Shown here in pieces: positions 53,530 to 63,460 of a stretch of DNA of 64,000 bases. The position numbers were made by a program, and so were the translations under genes. The first letter of the stretch is position 1. Each line of letters opens with the position of its first letter. The notes under the pieces were generated by a model that saw only the letters and a list, made by a program, of their open reading frames with translations, made no database searches and was not told where the DNA came from. Origin of the DNA: Cordylochernes scorpioides (Eukaryota; Arthropoda; Arachnida; Pseudoscorpiones; Chernetidae); NCBI GenBank assembly GCA_030710605.1, contig CP092876.1:58333252-58397251 (forward strand). Reading direction: 5' to 3'.

Positions 53530-54544
53530 TATTAAAGCTGTATATTAAAATAAAAACAAAATCATGTGAAAATATTGCCTTTTTGATCAGTTCCTCTGAT
53601 AATTTAATTAGTATAAATGCAACCTGCCCCCCATATGTCAAAAAAAAATCCAAGAAAAGTATACCTTATATGTAAAAATTAAATAAAAACTTTATTAATA
53701 ATATTTTAAAAGGTATAAAAATATATTTTTTATATAAATAAATATTATATTACAATATAGGATACAAAGGCTTACTTGAAGAAGTCCGTTATTTTTTTCT
53801 GCTTTAACATATTCCTCAAAAATTTGGTTTCATATCTAGCAAAGAAATCTTCATTTTTAAAATGACACTGACGATAGCGGCAATAGTTGGGATTGATTCC
53901 TCTTTGTAGCATTTTTTTTTTTATAGTCTTCTTTTTTGCCCCATATCGTAGAAATGCTACTTTTGCTCATTTTCATTTTCATCCGAAGTTCCGCTTGCGA
54001 TGTACCACTCTCAATAGCTTTTATGATGGTTAATTTCTTTTCAAGTAATATCTTGGTACGAGCGACTTTTTCTTTGGCACTTCCATTATCTTTTAAAACT
54101 GGTTTTAATAATTTAAATCATGTTTTAAGGAATTTTCCTAATGTAGAGTTAAGAAATTTAGTTTTCAATAAGGCATGAAAAATTTATAAAAGAGCGCAGT
54201 ATAAAAATAGAACGTAAATAAAAACACCCAATGTCGCTAAATTCTTTGTTTTGAATTGCGATCTGTGAGCTAGAGCTCACACAAAATTTTAATTAGTTTT
54301 GAAAATTATAATTTTGGAATTTTAGAATTAAAATTAAAAGTTCGTTATAAGCATGGTATTTTTGATAGAATTTAATATTTTGGGACCAAAATTGGGTTCG
54401 TTATAGCGATAGTTCGCTAGTTTGAAAAGTGAAAAGTTCGTTATAACGATGGTAATTTTAATGGAATGGAATTGGGATTTTCGATGGGTTCGTTATAAGG
54501 GAAGGTTTGTTATATCCATGGTTCGTCTTAGCGGGGTTTTACTG
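53530..54544. mobile_element. Tigger-like element Y, partial
   Basis: Right end is the inverse of CAGTAAAACCCCGCTAAGAC. Subterminal GTTCGTTATAACGATGG repeats. Left terminus not found. Contains the transposase start at 53920-54090 (minus). Confidence 0.75.
53920..54090 (-). pseudogene. Tigger-like transposase N-terminal helix-turn-helix, Y family
   Basis: On the minus strand a frame reads LEKKLTIIKAIESGTSQAEL, then MSKSSISTIWGKKEDY: a CENP-B N-terminal (Psq-like) DNA-binding helix pair. No downstream domain follows in the element. Confidence 0.7.
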
Positions 54545-54744
54545 TATATCACTCGGGTAGATATGCACACGGGTCAATCCCGGGGCGAAGCCCGGGTCAC
54601 CCGTCTAGTATTTATATAAATTTAACAATGCCTATAGTTTCTCACCTGAAAGGATTTTTTAAATATTATTTGTTTGTTAATAAATATTTATTTTCAATTA
54701 TTTCGATTTGGTCTTCTCTTTATTTACTTTTTTTTTTTTTCGCA

Positions 54745-54995
54745 GCTTTATACATAAATTTTGTACATTTTCAGTTGCCGCCATCACCTCTGTAATACAT
54801 TTTTAGCGGTAAAGTTGTATTTAAACAACAATCAACTGTCTAAATTTGAATTTTAAAATGGTTGAATTAACGGAAGAGTCGGATTATCGATAGTGTCGAA
54901 TTACAGTTTTATTATATGATAGGCCGTAGGTCGGAACATCCAAACATGGTCGAAATATCATGTGTCGAATTAACAAGGTTATATATATATACTGT
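54745..54995. repeat. Tigger T3 end fragment
   Basis: TTTTTAGCGGTAAAGTTGTA, TTTGAATTTTAAAATGG and GTCGAATTAACAAGGTTATA before CTGTA. Confidence 0.75.
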
Positions 54996-55549
54996 ATATA
55001 TATAAAATTATAAATGTAGTTTTGTATGAGGTCCTTTAAATTAATTCATTCCTTTTATATGTTGTCTTATCTTCAATATAGTTGTGTTGTTTGCAACTTT
55101 ATTTTATGGTTTGTTAATTTTTTTTTTTTTTTTCATTTTAAATAATTTTTTTTAGGCATTAGCACCAATGCCTATAGTTTCTCACCTGAAAGGAATTTTT
55201 TGTATTAACTTTTGTAATTAAATTTTGTATTCACTAATAAACTATTTATTATCAATTATTTTGATTATCGGTCTTCTCTTTATTTACCTATTTCCCCCAC
55301 TGCTCTAAACATTAATTTTCTACATTTTTGCACTGTGCTCTCAAATATGTTGTTAATGATAAGGTCTGTTATGGATGATTCCATTCTCATTTTGATATAT
55401 AAATATATAATATCAAACCGAATATATATACTTAGAAAGTATTTTTTACACACCCTTATATTTTAAATGATGTTTCTTGGAAATAAGATTATACCCATTG
55501 CAATATTTAAGCCACTATCTCTACTCTTAATGTCTCTGTGGGCCCTTCG

Positions 55550-55674
55550 GGTAAACCTGGGGTATTGCCCGGGTAGCTCGGCTAGTATAATATATATTAT
55601 AATTGTAATGAATAGTATTTGAATAAAACATTTAATCGGGTAAAACCCGGGTGTTGCCCGGGTCATTCGGCTAG
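55550..55674 (+). mobile_element. Two tandem Helitron 3' ends
   Basis: TTGCCCGGGTAGCTCGGCTAG ends at 55585 (shown without the first T it is 20 bases) and TTGCCCGGGTCATTCGGCTAG ends at 55674, 89 bp apart in the same direction. The second repeats ATAATTGTAATGAATAG as in 50240. Confidence 0.75.
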
Positions 55675-55740
55675 TATAGTATAAAATTCCATATAAAAAA
55701 ATCAATGTTTTGTTATTTTATTTCGAAAGATGGCACTCTG

Positions 55741-56237
55741 TCCTATATATATAAAAATGAATGTTTGTATGTTTGTTTGTCTGTCTGTCTGTTGGTATGT
55801 CCGGTATACAAATTCGCAGTAGTTCACTAATTCAAACCAAAATTTCCATACATAGGTAAAAAATAACGAGGATGACGATAGGCTATTTTAAAAAATATAT
55901 AAATAAATTATTAAAACTATATATTCAAATTATTCTACTTAGCTCACGAGCAGCGCCCTCTAGAACGGGATCTGACGGCGGGGTGCGCCCATTGGCTGCT
56001 GGCGAGCACGTGACTTCCCTGCCCCCGGGCCCCCCCCTCCGAGAAAATGTAATCGTCCGCTGCTGGCCGGTTGGCCAGTTCAAGTTCCCACACCGCGCGC
56101 GGGGGCAGAGTTGGTGACACAGCTGTGCCAAGTGCCAAAAAAGCCTCGCGGGTGACCTCCGGGAACTACGTCCATCTTCCATATGTAAAATACATTTAAT
56201 CGTGTAAACCCGGGCGTTGCCCGGGTCATTCGTCTAG
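55741..56237 (+). mobile_element. Short non-autonomous Helitron with GC-rich cargo
   Basis: 497 bp from TCCTATATATATAAAAATG to a hairpin CCCGGGCGTTGCCCGGG followed by TCATTCGTCTAG. The middle ~220 bp is sharply GC-rich (CCCCGGGCCCC, CCGCGCGCGGGGGC), unlike the rest of the window. No coding domain recognised in it. Confidence 0.8.
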
Positions 56238-56414
56238 TATTCTATATATTGTGAAGGGGAAGAGGAAATCTATAAAGTTGTTTTAGCTGATTTTGGCCCC
56301 TCCTCTTGTACATGAATATAATCAGTGTATTTAAGTATTACACAGTGCTATATAGTCATGTGTTTGAAATAGTACTTGCTCTATGTAATCTAACAGAAGG
56401 AAGGTGGTGTGCAG

Positions 56415-56543
56415 ACCATCATGGTATTGAAGGGGTCGTGCAGCGGACTGACGGAGGAGGACATAGGGAAGCTGAGTGTGCAGCTGCTGAACTGCCAGTC
56501 AGCAGTGGAGGGCCGGCCCATCCACCCCTGCCGCCCCTCCATG
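56415..56543 (+). CDS. bmb: Brambleberry exon 2
   Basis: 129 nt after the acceptor GTGTGCAG and before GTAACC, phase 0 to 0. It reads TIMVLKGSCSGLTEEDIGKL, then LLNCQSAVEGRPIHPC. The N-C-Q-S-A-x-E-G-R block and its paired cysteines are the hallmark of the brambleberry N-terminal domain. It joins the K of exon 1 without a frame change. A family A repeat begins only about 12 bp after the donor. Confidence 0.85.
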
Positions 56544-56555
56544 GTAACCTTACAC

Positions 56556-56695
56556 GGATTATTGATTATAAACACAAGGGAAAAAGCTAAACTAAAATAA
56601 ATAAATAGCATGTGTGGTTTTGGTAAAAGAGTGGTTACTGAAACGTCACACACTATTAATTTATTTGGGTATGGGTCTTATTACCTTGTGTAACA
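56556..56695. mobile_element. Family A foldback repeat, copy A9
   Basis: GATTATTGATTATAAACAC, AATAGCATGTGTGGTTTTGG and mirrored ACGTCACACACTATTAAT..TTATTACCTTGTG. Directly downstream of exon 2. Confidence 0.75.
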
Positions 56696-57186
56696 ATTTT
56701 GTTGCTTGTGACAGGTTTGACTTTATAATCTTTTATAAATCCATTAATGACTTCTTGTCTAAATTCTTTTTAACCAAAAAAAAAAAAAAGGTAAAATTTA
56801 ACCTGTCTTTCTCAAACCAACTCAGCCAGCGAATAAACAAAACAAAGATAAAATTTCCACATTGAGCAGGTGGAAGAAATAAGTCAGCAGTGTCTTATAT
56901 TAATGGGGCAACTTGCGCAGACTGCCACACTGAAAAGATTTTATTTTATAGCATGTGGACTAAAGTCGCTTCTCGAACCTACAGACTAAATCTTTGAAGC
57001 AATTATCCTTTCCTCCCACACCCAAAGGGTTAAGCAAACTATGGACATAAAATTTTAGGATGGTAGAATTGAAAGCAATAATGAAGTTGAAAACAATAAA
57101 GGCTAGTTAAACATAAATTAATGTACCATCTATAAGATTCTTCAAGAAACCTCACACACTATTAATTTATTTGGATTAGGTCTTAT

Positions 57187-57455
57187 TTTGATAAGGCACA
57201 ATTTGGATTATAGATTATAAACACAAGGTAAAAAGGCCAAATCCAAATAAATAAATAGTGTGTGACGTTTGTGTAACAGCGTTGTTATCATCTTCAGACA
57301 AAAGTATTGAATGAGAAATTTTACCACAGCATTCAATACTTTTGTCTGAAGATGGAAACAATGCTGTTACCAAAACGTTGCACACTATTTATTTATTTGG
57401 ATCTGATCTTTTTACCTTGTATTTATAATCTATAATCCAAATTGTGCCTTATTGT
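57187..57455. mobile_element. Family A foldback repeat, copy A10, full
   Basis: GATAAGGCACAATTTGG to CCAAATTGTGCCTTAT, nearly full palindrome. GTCTTATTTT flanks both sides (10 bp duplication). Block CTGAAGATGGAAACAATGC at 57340. Confidence 0.85.
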
Positions 57456-57877
57456 CTTATTTTCCTGTTTCTATAATCCAAATTGTGCCTTATCGTCTTA
57501 TTTTCTTGTTTCTATAATCCAAATTGTGCTTTATCATATCTCAAAAAGAATAAAATATTACCAAATAAATATCTATACTACACTACTTTTTAAAATAGTT
57601 CTAATTAGAATGTGTCTCACATGTTGCTCCATCTAATTTGACCTCTACTTCAGTATCTATTGTTTTAAATTATCACTTTTCTATTATCTAATCCTTTAAC
57701 ATTCTTTTCTTGGTCCTCTTATCTAGTCCCATATTGTAGTTTACAGTACTTTTCACTAAAGCAATTATATTCTATTTGATATGCTTTTTTAGGATGGTAG
57801 AGAAATGTATATCTAAATTATAGATTGAGTGCATCGAGCAATTCTCTTCCATTTCCACACTCCTATATGTCCATATA

Positions 57878-58218
57878 CAGTGAACCCTCGGTTTGCGAGC
57901 ATAATCCGTTCCAGAGCCATGCTCGTACTCCAAAACGCTCGTAGTGTGAAACTAATTTCTTATTTTTAATAATTGAAACTCGGGCAATTCTTCTTGCTAC
58001 GAACAATTGCACAGTTTCCCACATTTTACATATTTCCCGAATCTGATCTGAAGGGAGGGATCCCAGTGAATTTTCATCCATCACGATTACGGGCAACCAT
58101 CACGAGTTGCTCGTAATGCGAAATTTCACTCGTAATCCGAGGTAAAGTTTTTCAAAAAATTTTGCTCGTACTGCGAAAAGCTCGTACTCCAAGGTGCTCG
58201 TAAACCGAGGGTCCACTG
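57878..58218. mobile_element. Pogo-like MITE, 341 bp
   Basis: CAGTGAACCCTCGGTTTGCG at the left, inverse of CAGTGGACCCTCGGTTTACG at the right, TA duplicates at 57876 and 58219. GCTCGTA-rich subterminal repeats. Single copy in the window. Confidence 0.92.
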
Positions 58219-58299
58219 TAGTTCTTTCAAAATGCCAATTAACTGTATTCATTAGCAAATGCAGGATATTTTTAAATAATTCAGTCCAATACAATAGTA

Positions 58300-58375
58300 G
58301 AGCTATCTGGAGATTAAAATATTGAAACCGCTGGGAGGGTTCATCACTGATGAGCAATGCCCTCTCTTTCAATTT
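58300..58375 (-). repeat. Family F fragment
   Basis: GAAACCGCTGGGAGGGTTCA, CACTGATGAGCAATGCCC. Confidence 0.65.
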
Positions 58376-58389
58376 CTATTCATTTCAGA

Positions 58390-58530
58390 CACAAGGTAAT
58401 AAGACCTAAATAAATAAATAGTGTGTGACGTTTTGGTAAAAGTGTTGTTACCAAAACATCACAAACTATTTATTTATTTGGATTTGGCCATATCACCTTA
58501 TGTTTCTAATCTATAATCCAAATAGCACAC
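58390..58530. mobile_element. Family A foldback repeat, copy A11
   Basis: GACACAAGGTAATAAGACC, AATAGTGTGTGACGTTTTGG and the mirrored AACATCACAAACTATT. No ribozyme-like block. Confidence 0.75.
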
Positions 58531-58636
58531 CATAATTAATGGCATAGCCAAATCGTTTCATAAAATTCTCTGAGCAGTAAAATTGAGCAAAAATCACTAT
58601 GGGTATCACTACTTACAACAGCTGATCAGTGTAAAC

Positions 58637-58786
58637 ACAAGGTAATAAGACCAAATCCAAATAAATAGTGTGTGACGTTTCAGTAACAGCATTGTTACCA
58701 TCTACAGACAAAAGTACTGAATGCAGTACTGATTACCTTATTACTTTGTGTTTATAATCTATAATCCAAATTGTGCCTCATCAACT
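58637..58786. mobile_element. Family A foldback repeat, copy A12
   Basis: ACAAGGTAATAAGACC to AATCCAAATTGTGCC. CTGATCAGTGTAAAC occurs just before (58621-58635) and after (58785-58799), a 15-bp target-site duplication. Confidence 0.85.
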
Positions 58787-59204
58787 GATCAGTGTAAACT
58801 CTGCATGGCTCGAAAACTAACATAACGGAGAACAAGTGATACGACAACATGGTAATGCTGTCTGGTTAATGGCTTGGCTGGGCTACACTTGGCCTTCAAC
58901 CCGAAATGTATACATGGTTGGCTTTTCTTGATTTATCACTGATTTCGGTTCTTGATTTATCAAGAAAATGGGATGGCCAAATATGGAACAAACCTAAATC
59001 AATGTTTAGCTGATATTTTTGCCACTAGATGGCGCTTTGTGATTTAAAACATTCATGTTAGCAGTGAGGATATGCCTCTTTTATTTGAATATATAGCTCT
59101 ATAATAGAAGGTGTGTTTAGTTTATGTTTCCCAGAATTGTGCCGGGAGCCAACTTATCGATGTGTAATATATAATGTAATTCAAAACAAAATAGGCATAT
59201 CCTG

Positions 59205-59460
59205 ACCACTCACATGAGCTTTTTAGATGCCAGAGCGCCATCTAGTGAAACAGAAATCAACTAAACGTTGATTTAACCTGTTCCCTGATATTTGGCCAAC
59301 CCATTTTCTTGATAAATCAAGAAAAGCCATCCACGAGCGCAATTAAGGCTGTTGGCCCTCATCAGCATAGTGCAGACTGTACCTCTGACCAAAAATTTTG
59401 TCCCAGAGGCTTCTTGAGAAATCAAGAACTGGGTATTTAAGGCCAAACTTGTGTAAATAG
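59205..59460 (-). repeat. Family G repeat, degenerate
   Basis: TTTTTAGATGCCAGAGCG, GTTGGCCCTCATCAGC, GGGTATTTAAGGCC. Contains a hammerhead remnant (minus strand CTGATGA, GGGC-CAACA-GCCT) without GAAA. Ends about 40 bp before exon 3. Confidence 0.7.
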
Positions 59461-59498
59461 GCTGAATATGTGATGTAATGATGGATGTATGCTGCCAG

Positions 59499-59684
59499 AC
59501 CCTGAAAGAGTGCACCAGAAACATGGACCAGCACACATGGAATGCCTACCACATAGTGAGCAACCGAGCCAGGGCAGTGTGCTATGCCACCAGACAGCTG
59601 CAGTTCTCCCTAAAGACAGAGATGACAGTGAACAGACTCTCTGCCACGGCACAGAACCAACTGGAGGTGTTGAAGGAGCTTGAG
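59499..59684 (+). CDS. bmb: Brambleberry exon 3
   Basis: 186 nt after ATGCTGCCAG and before GTAAGT, phase 0 to 0. It reads TLKECTRNMDQHTWNAYHIV, then SNRARAVCYATRQLQF. The M-D-x-x-T-W-N-A-Y block and the S-N-R-A-R-x-V-C-Y motif are strongly conserved in the family. It then enters a helical region (QNQLEVLKELE) that probably starts the coiled coil. Confidence 0.88.
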
Positions 59685-59740
59685 GTAAGTAGGCCTGTGG
59701 TGGTGACCGCCTCCCCCTGAGGTGACAACTTGAGTAGGAG

Positions 59741-59960
59741 GGGCAAGGCCGACTGAGCCGGATGACAGACGAGACCCTGGACATGATGTCCACCCGGCAG
59801 AAGGAGATGTTGGACAGGCAGGAGCGGCTCAAGTTCACTACACAGACCATGCAGACCTATGTGGCCAGCAACCTACGTGACCTCGCCATGGAAAAATCCC
59901 TCATAACTATGGGCAACAAGGAGCTCTCCAACATGACCAAGGCCATCAAGACTAAATTGG
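59741..59960 (+). CDS. bmb: Brambleberry exon 4
   Basis: 220 nt. The start at 59741 (after AGTAGGAG) is the only nearby AG that keeps the frame, giving GQGRLSRMTDETLDMMSTRQ, then a long helical, heptad-like segment (KEMLDRQERLKFTTQTMQ). This leaves a very short intron of 56 nt. The end at 59960 before GTCAGA is tentative (phase 1). The family continues with more coiled coil and a membrane segment, so further exons must lie beyond; none was seen up to 64 kb. Confidence 0.7.
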
Positions 59961-60084
59961 GTCAGACATCTTCTCTTACAATAGAGCACTTCTTAAATTG
60001 CTACCTCTTGTGTTTCCTACCCATCACCCCTATTTTCAAGTGCAGGTGGAGTACAGCACCTGTTATTATGGAGACAAGGCAGGG

Positions 60085-60345
60085 AGGCCATTTTTATTCC
60101 TAAATGGTGAACCATCAAATATAAACATTTATAAAGGGCGCGCTAACCTGAATCTAAAATAGATGTCCTAGGTAACTTGCTCCATATTTGTGGTGGACTT
60201 GTTGATGTGCTGCTTATTTGTCTAAAAGCTTATTGGACCAAGTTATCTAGGGCATCTATTCATTTTACATTCAGGTTAGCCTTTTATAAATGTTTATATT
60301 TGATGGTTCTCACCATTTAAAAATAAAAATGGCCTTCCTGCTTTT
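60085..60345. repeat. Foldback repeat H
   Basis: Arms 60085-60180 and 60238-60345: AAATGGTGAACCATCAAATA, AACATTTATAAAGG, CTAACCTGAAT and their complements. About 125 bp downstream of exon 4. Confidence 0.8.
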
Positions 60346-60369
60346 TCTACATAACAATATATATATATA

Positions 60370-61663
60370 CAGTAAAACCCCTCTATAGTGAACCCCAATG
60401 GGACAGAGCTTTTGGTTCACTATAGCCACGGTTCACTATAGCCACGGTTTGGCCATTTTTTTTACTTTTCAAAATTTTTAGACCGTATAATTAAAGGACA
60501 GCCATACACACTGGAAGAGGCTTCCTCTTAATAGTGGTCACTTTGTTTTAATTCCCTTAATTGACAAATTTCCTTACATTAATACTGAATAATAATAGAA
60601 ATCATTAGATGATAGGTTCTTCTTATCATTAACATACATGTACCTCTATGTCTAATTTAAAAATCAAGACAAATTCTAGACAAAGTTTTATTAAATATAT
60701 ATTCGAAGATATAAAATGATTTTAAAACATCTCTCATTATCACATTATATAATACATTGTTTACTTGGAAAAATGGCTCTAACACCTTGTTGCTTCAAAG
60801 CATTCTTCAAGCATTGCACCATTCAAATAAAGTTGGTGTTTTTCTTCCATTTCATTTTCCCACATATTCTTCTAGGTCTAGATTTCGTTTTTTTTTTTTT
60901 AAACCTGTCATGCAAAACATTGCAGACTTTAAAATCACCATAGTTAATGGCATAAAAATAGTTTTTGTTTGATCACGGGACCATTTATTTGGATTTTTTT
61001 AGCCCTAAAACGTACGATCGCGATCGCGGCAAAAGTTGAGGTTGATTCCTCTTTGTAACAATTTTTAATAGCTTTATATTCTATCTTTTATAATAGAAAA
61101 GTTATATTCTCTTATTTTAATATGTTCTTAACATTTTGCCTGTGTTGTTTCACTTTGAAAAGTTCTGAAAATGGCCTTTTTTTTTTAAAGAAATAACGCT
61201 TTTGTTTTTAAAATGCCTTTGTTTTCTTCATTTTGGAAGCCATTTGTATTTTTATATTTCAAATTTAATGGATGAAAATATATTATATTTAATAAAAAGT
61301 ATAATGTGTTAAAAATTTATACAACATACAGCAAAAATAAAGTGCAAAATTCAAAACAAACAATGCCGCTAAATTTATTGTTTTGAAATCGCGATCCACG
61401 AGCTGAAACATATTCAAAATTTGGTTGTTTTATCTTTTTTTTAAAATTACAATTCTAAGTTCGTTATAAGCATAGTATTTTAAATAGATTTTATTATTTT
61501 GGGACCGAAAATAGGTTCGTTATAGGGGTAGTTCGTTATTCTAAAAATCGCAAAGTTCGTTATAACGATGGTATTTTCAATGGAATGGAATTGGGAATAG
61601 GCGTGGGTTCGTTATAAGGGAAGGTTCGTTATATCCAGGGTTCGTATTAGCGGGGTTTTACTG
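60370..61663. mobile_element. Tigger-like element Z2 with two different ends
   Basis: 1,294 bp, inverted copy of 52247-53529. CAGTAAAACCCCTCTATAG at the left, inverse of CAGTAAAACCCCGCTAATAC at the right. A short local duplication of TTCACTATAGCCACGG near the left end. No coding. Confidence 0.85.
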
Positions 61664-61752
61664 TATATATTTTTTGTAGAGAAAACAAATATTTGCCATG
61701 CTCTTAGATAATTGTGGAAATAATCCAAAAATTGTGCCTTATCTAAAGGTAT

Positions 61753-61966
61753 TAAAGGTCCAAGAAAATAAGACCTAATCCAAATAATTTAATAGTGTGT
61801 GACATTTCGGTAACAGCATTGTTACCATCATCAGACAAAACTTTTTACTCTTTTGTCTGAGGATGGTAACAATGCTGTTACCAAAACGTCGGACACTATT
61901 AAATTATTTGGATTAGGTCTTATTTTCTTGTATCTCTAAACTATAATCTAAATTGTGCTTTATCAT
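61753..61966. mobile_element. Family A foldback repeat, copy A13
   Basis: CCAAGAAAATAAGACCTAATC and its mirror, ribozyme-like block mutated (CTGAGGATGGTAAC, ACCAAAACGTC). GGTATTAAA at both sides (9-bp duplication). Confidence 0.8.
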
Positions 61967-61998
61967 CGGTATTAAAATTCATTTATTTTTCACCTCAT

Positions 61999-62148
61999 GA
62001 TAAAGCACAATTTGGATTATAGATTATAAACACAATGTAATAAGACCAAATCCAAATAAATAATTAGTGTGTGACATTTCGGTAACAGCGTTGTTGCCGA
62101 AATGTCACACACTAATTATTTATTTGGATTTGGTCTTATTACCTTGTG
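61999..62148. mobile_element. Family A foldback repeat, copy A14
   Basis: GATAAAGCACAATTTGG to ATTACCTTGTG. TTTTTCACCTCAT on both sides (13-bp target-site duplication, about 61986-61998 and 62149-62161). The central CTGAAGA box is deleted. Confidence 0.85.
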
Positions 62149-62204
62149 TTTTTCACCTCATATTTACAACCTCTTGTGCTCAAGGGATTATTCAATCTTA
62201 ATTG

Positions 62205-62525
62205 TCTTCTTCTTTCTTATCTCCACTCAATCATATTTGGGTATCAAGCTTGTAGAGTTGACATCCATAATGACTGGGTGAAGTAGAATGTGTCTGCCTT
62301 TGTCATTAAGACTGGGAGCACTATTCAGTGGCAGGCCGACTTAGCTCCAAAAGAAATGGCCACCTCTGACATGAGGAACAGACACCATGTGCAGCCGCTC
62401 CTAACATGGAGTACAAACACTGCTCATCTTGTATCCCTGGATCAGGAGTCCTTACAGGGTACTATCAGCCGGGCCAGCTGAGCCCAGGTTTTTTAGTGAG
62501 CTTGTTACTGCTCCCCCTCCTCCTG
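62205..62525 (+). repeat. Dispersed repeat C, full
   Basis: CTTCTTTCTTATCTCCACTC to GCTTGTTACTGCTCCCCC. Opposite strand to 38860 and 41935. Confidence 0.8.
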
Positions 62526-63104
62526 TAAATTAGTTTGGTAGTTGTTCATATAAAAGCTAGGTATGAGGTAACTACTGGATCTAGTTATCTAGAGCCACAC
62601 TAGCAGCACTACAGCTTTGCAGCTGGGGGAATGTTCAGAAAACTATTTATGTTGCAAAAGAGTACTCAGCTGTGTAAACCATATAAAGATATTATTGAAA
62701 TTATGGCCAAGAATGAAGATCTGGTTAATGAACAAACTATCCCCAACAAGCTTTCAACTCATTTCAGAAGATTTTATATAAATTAATTTTTTTTATATAT
62801 ATAAAAAGAACTTTTTTTTTTTAGGTATACGATTAATTTATAATAATTGATAACCCATTTCTTTATAATTTTAAAGTGGTAAAAATTATGGTAAAAAGTA
62901 GTAAAAAAAGGACATGCAATTATACAGTTACGTATACAGTAAAATATACAGTTACGAGCATCATTCTTCATCAGTCATCTCTGTCACCGTTTGCTTTTTT
63001 TTTGGAATGGCGCCCTCCTATTGGTCGGCTACGATCACGCCACCTTTGCCCCCCCCACTCACTTTTTCGTTTTTGTAACCATTGTGTTGGAGCGGGTCGC
63101 TCCT
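62526..63104. other. No gene recognised
   Basis: AT-rich sequence with short direct repeats of TATACAGTTACG/TATACAGTAAAA at 62920-62960. No exon of the brambleberry homologue detected. Confidence 0.4.
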
Positions 63105-63246
63105 TAAATAAATGCATATATTAGTTAATAACCAAATGGAATCCTCTCTTTCTTTTTCCCAGTAAGAGACGCCTATGGAAGCCAACAGTACATAGACAGA
63201 TAAAGCACATAGGCTATAGTTATTAACTAACATATGCATTTATATA
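63105..63246. repeat. Short inverted repeat
   Basis: AAATGCATATATTAGTTAATAA (63110) mirrored by TTATTAACTAACATATGCAT (63220). About 27-bp arms, 140 bp in all. Confidence 0.75.
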
Positions 63247-63249
63247 AGG

Positions 63250-63335
63250 CGCCAATTTATAATTGTAACAAATAGTATTTGAATCAAAACATTCAATCGG
63301 GTAAAATACGGGCGTTGCCCGGGTCATTCGGCTAG
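63250..63335 (+). mobile_element. Helitron 3' end
   Basis: AATTTATAATTGTAACAAATAG, hairpin CGGGCGTTGCCCG, then GGTCATTCGGCTAG. The 5' end was not found. Confidence 0.75.
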
Positions 63336-63350
63336 TGCAATTATAACAGA

Positions 63351-63420
63351 CTAGACGAATGGCCCGGGCAACGCCCGGGTTTTACCCGAGTGCGAATATA
63401 TTTTAAAAACGTTTTAATCT
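63351..63420 (-). mobile_element. Helitron 3' end, opposite orientation
   Basis: On the minus strand: ACCCGGGCGTTGCCCGGGCC, ATTCGTCTAG. It ends 15 bp from the plus-strand Helitron end. Confidence 0.75.
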
Positions 63421-63460
63421 TCATCTTGTCTACACCTTGTATGCATCTTGCTTCCTAGGG

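Larger units (their letters stand above)
51775..54608 (+). mobile_element. Helitron with nested Tigger-like elements
   Basis: 5' terminus TCTATATATATAAAAATC at 51775. 3' hairpin CCCGGGGCGAAGCCCGGG then TCACCCGTCTAG at 54573-54608. The inside is filled by X, Z1 and Y elements. That both ends belong to one element is an inference from orientation. Confidence 0.6.

Noticed and set aside
59437..59850. Minus-strand 137-codon frame across brambleberry exons 3-4
   Set aside because: Antisense to well-supported exons and crosses an intron; no similarity to any family.
60044..60103. Possible fifth brambleberry exon after TTCAAGTGCAG
   Set aside because: It would run straight into foldback repeat H and the peptide does not resemble the family.
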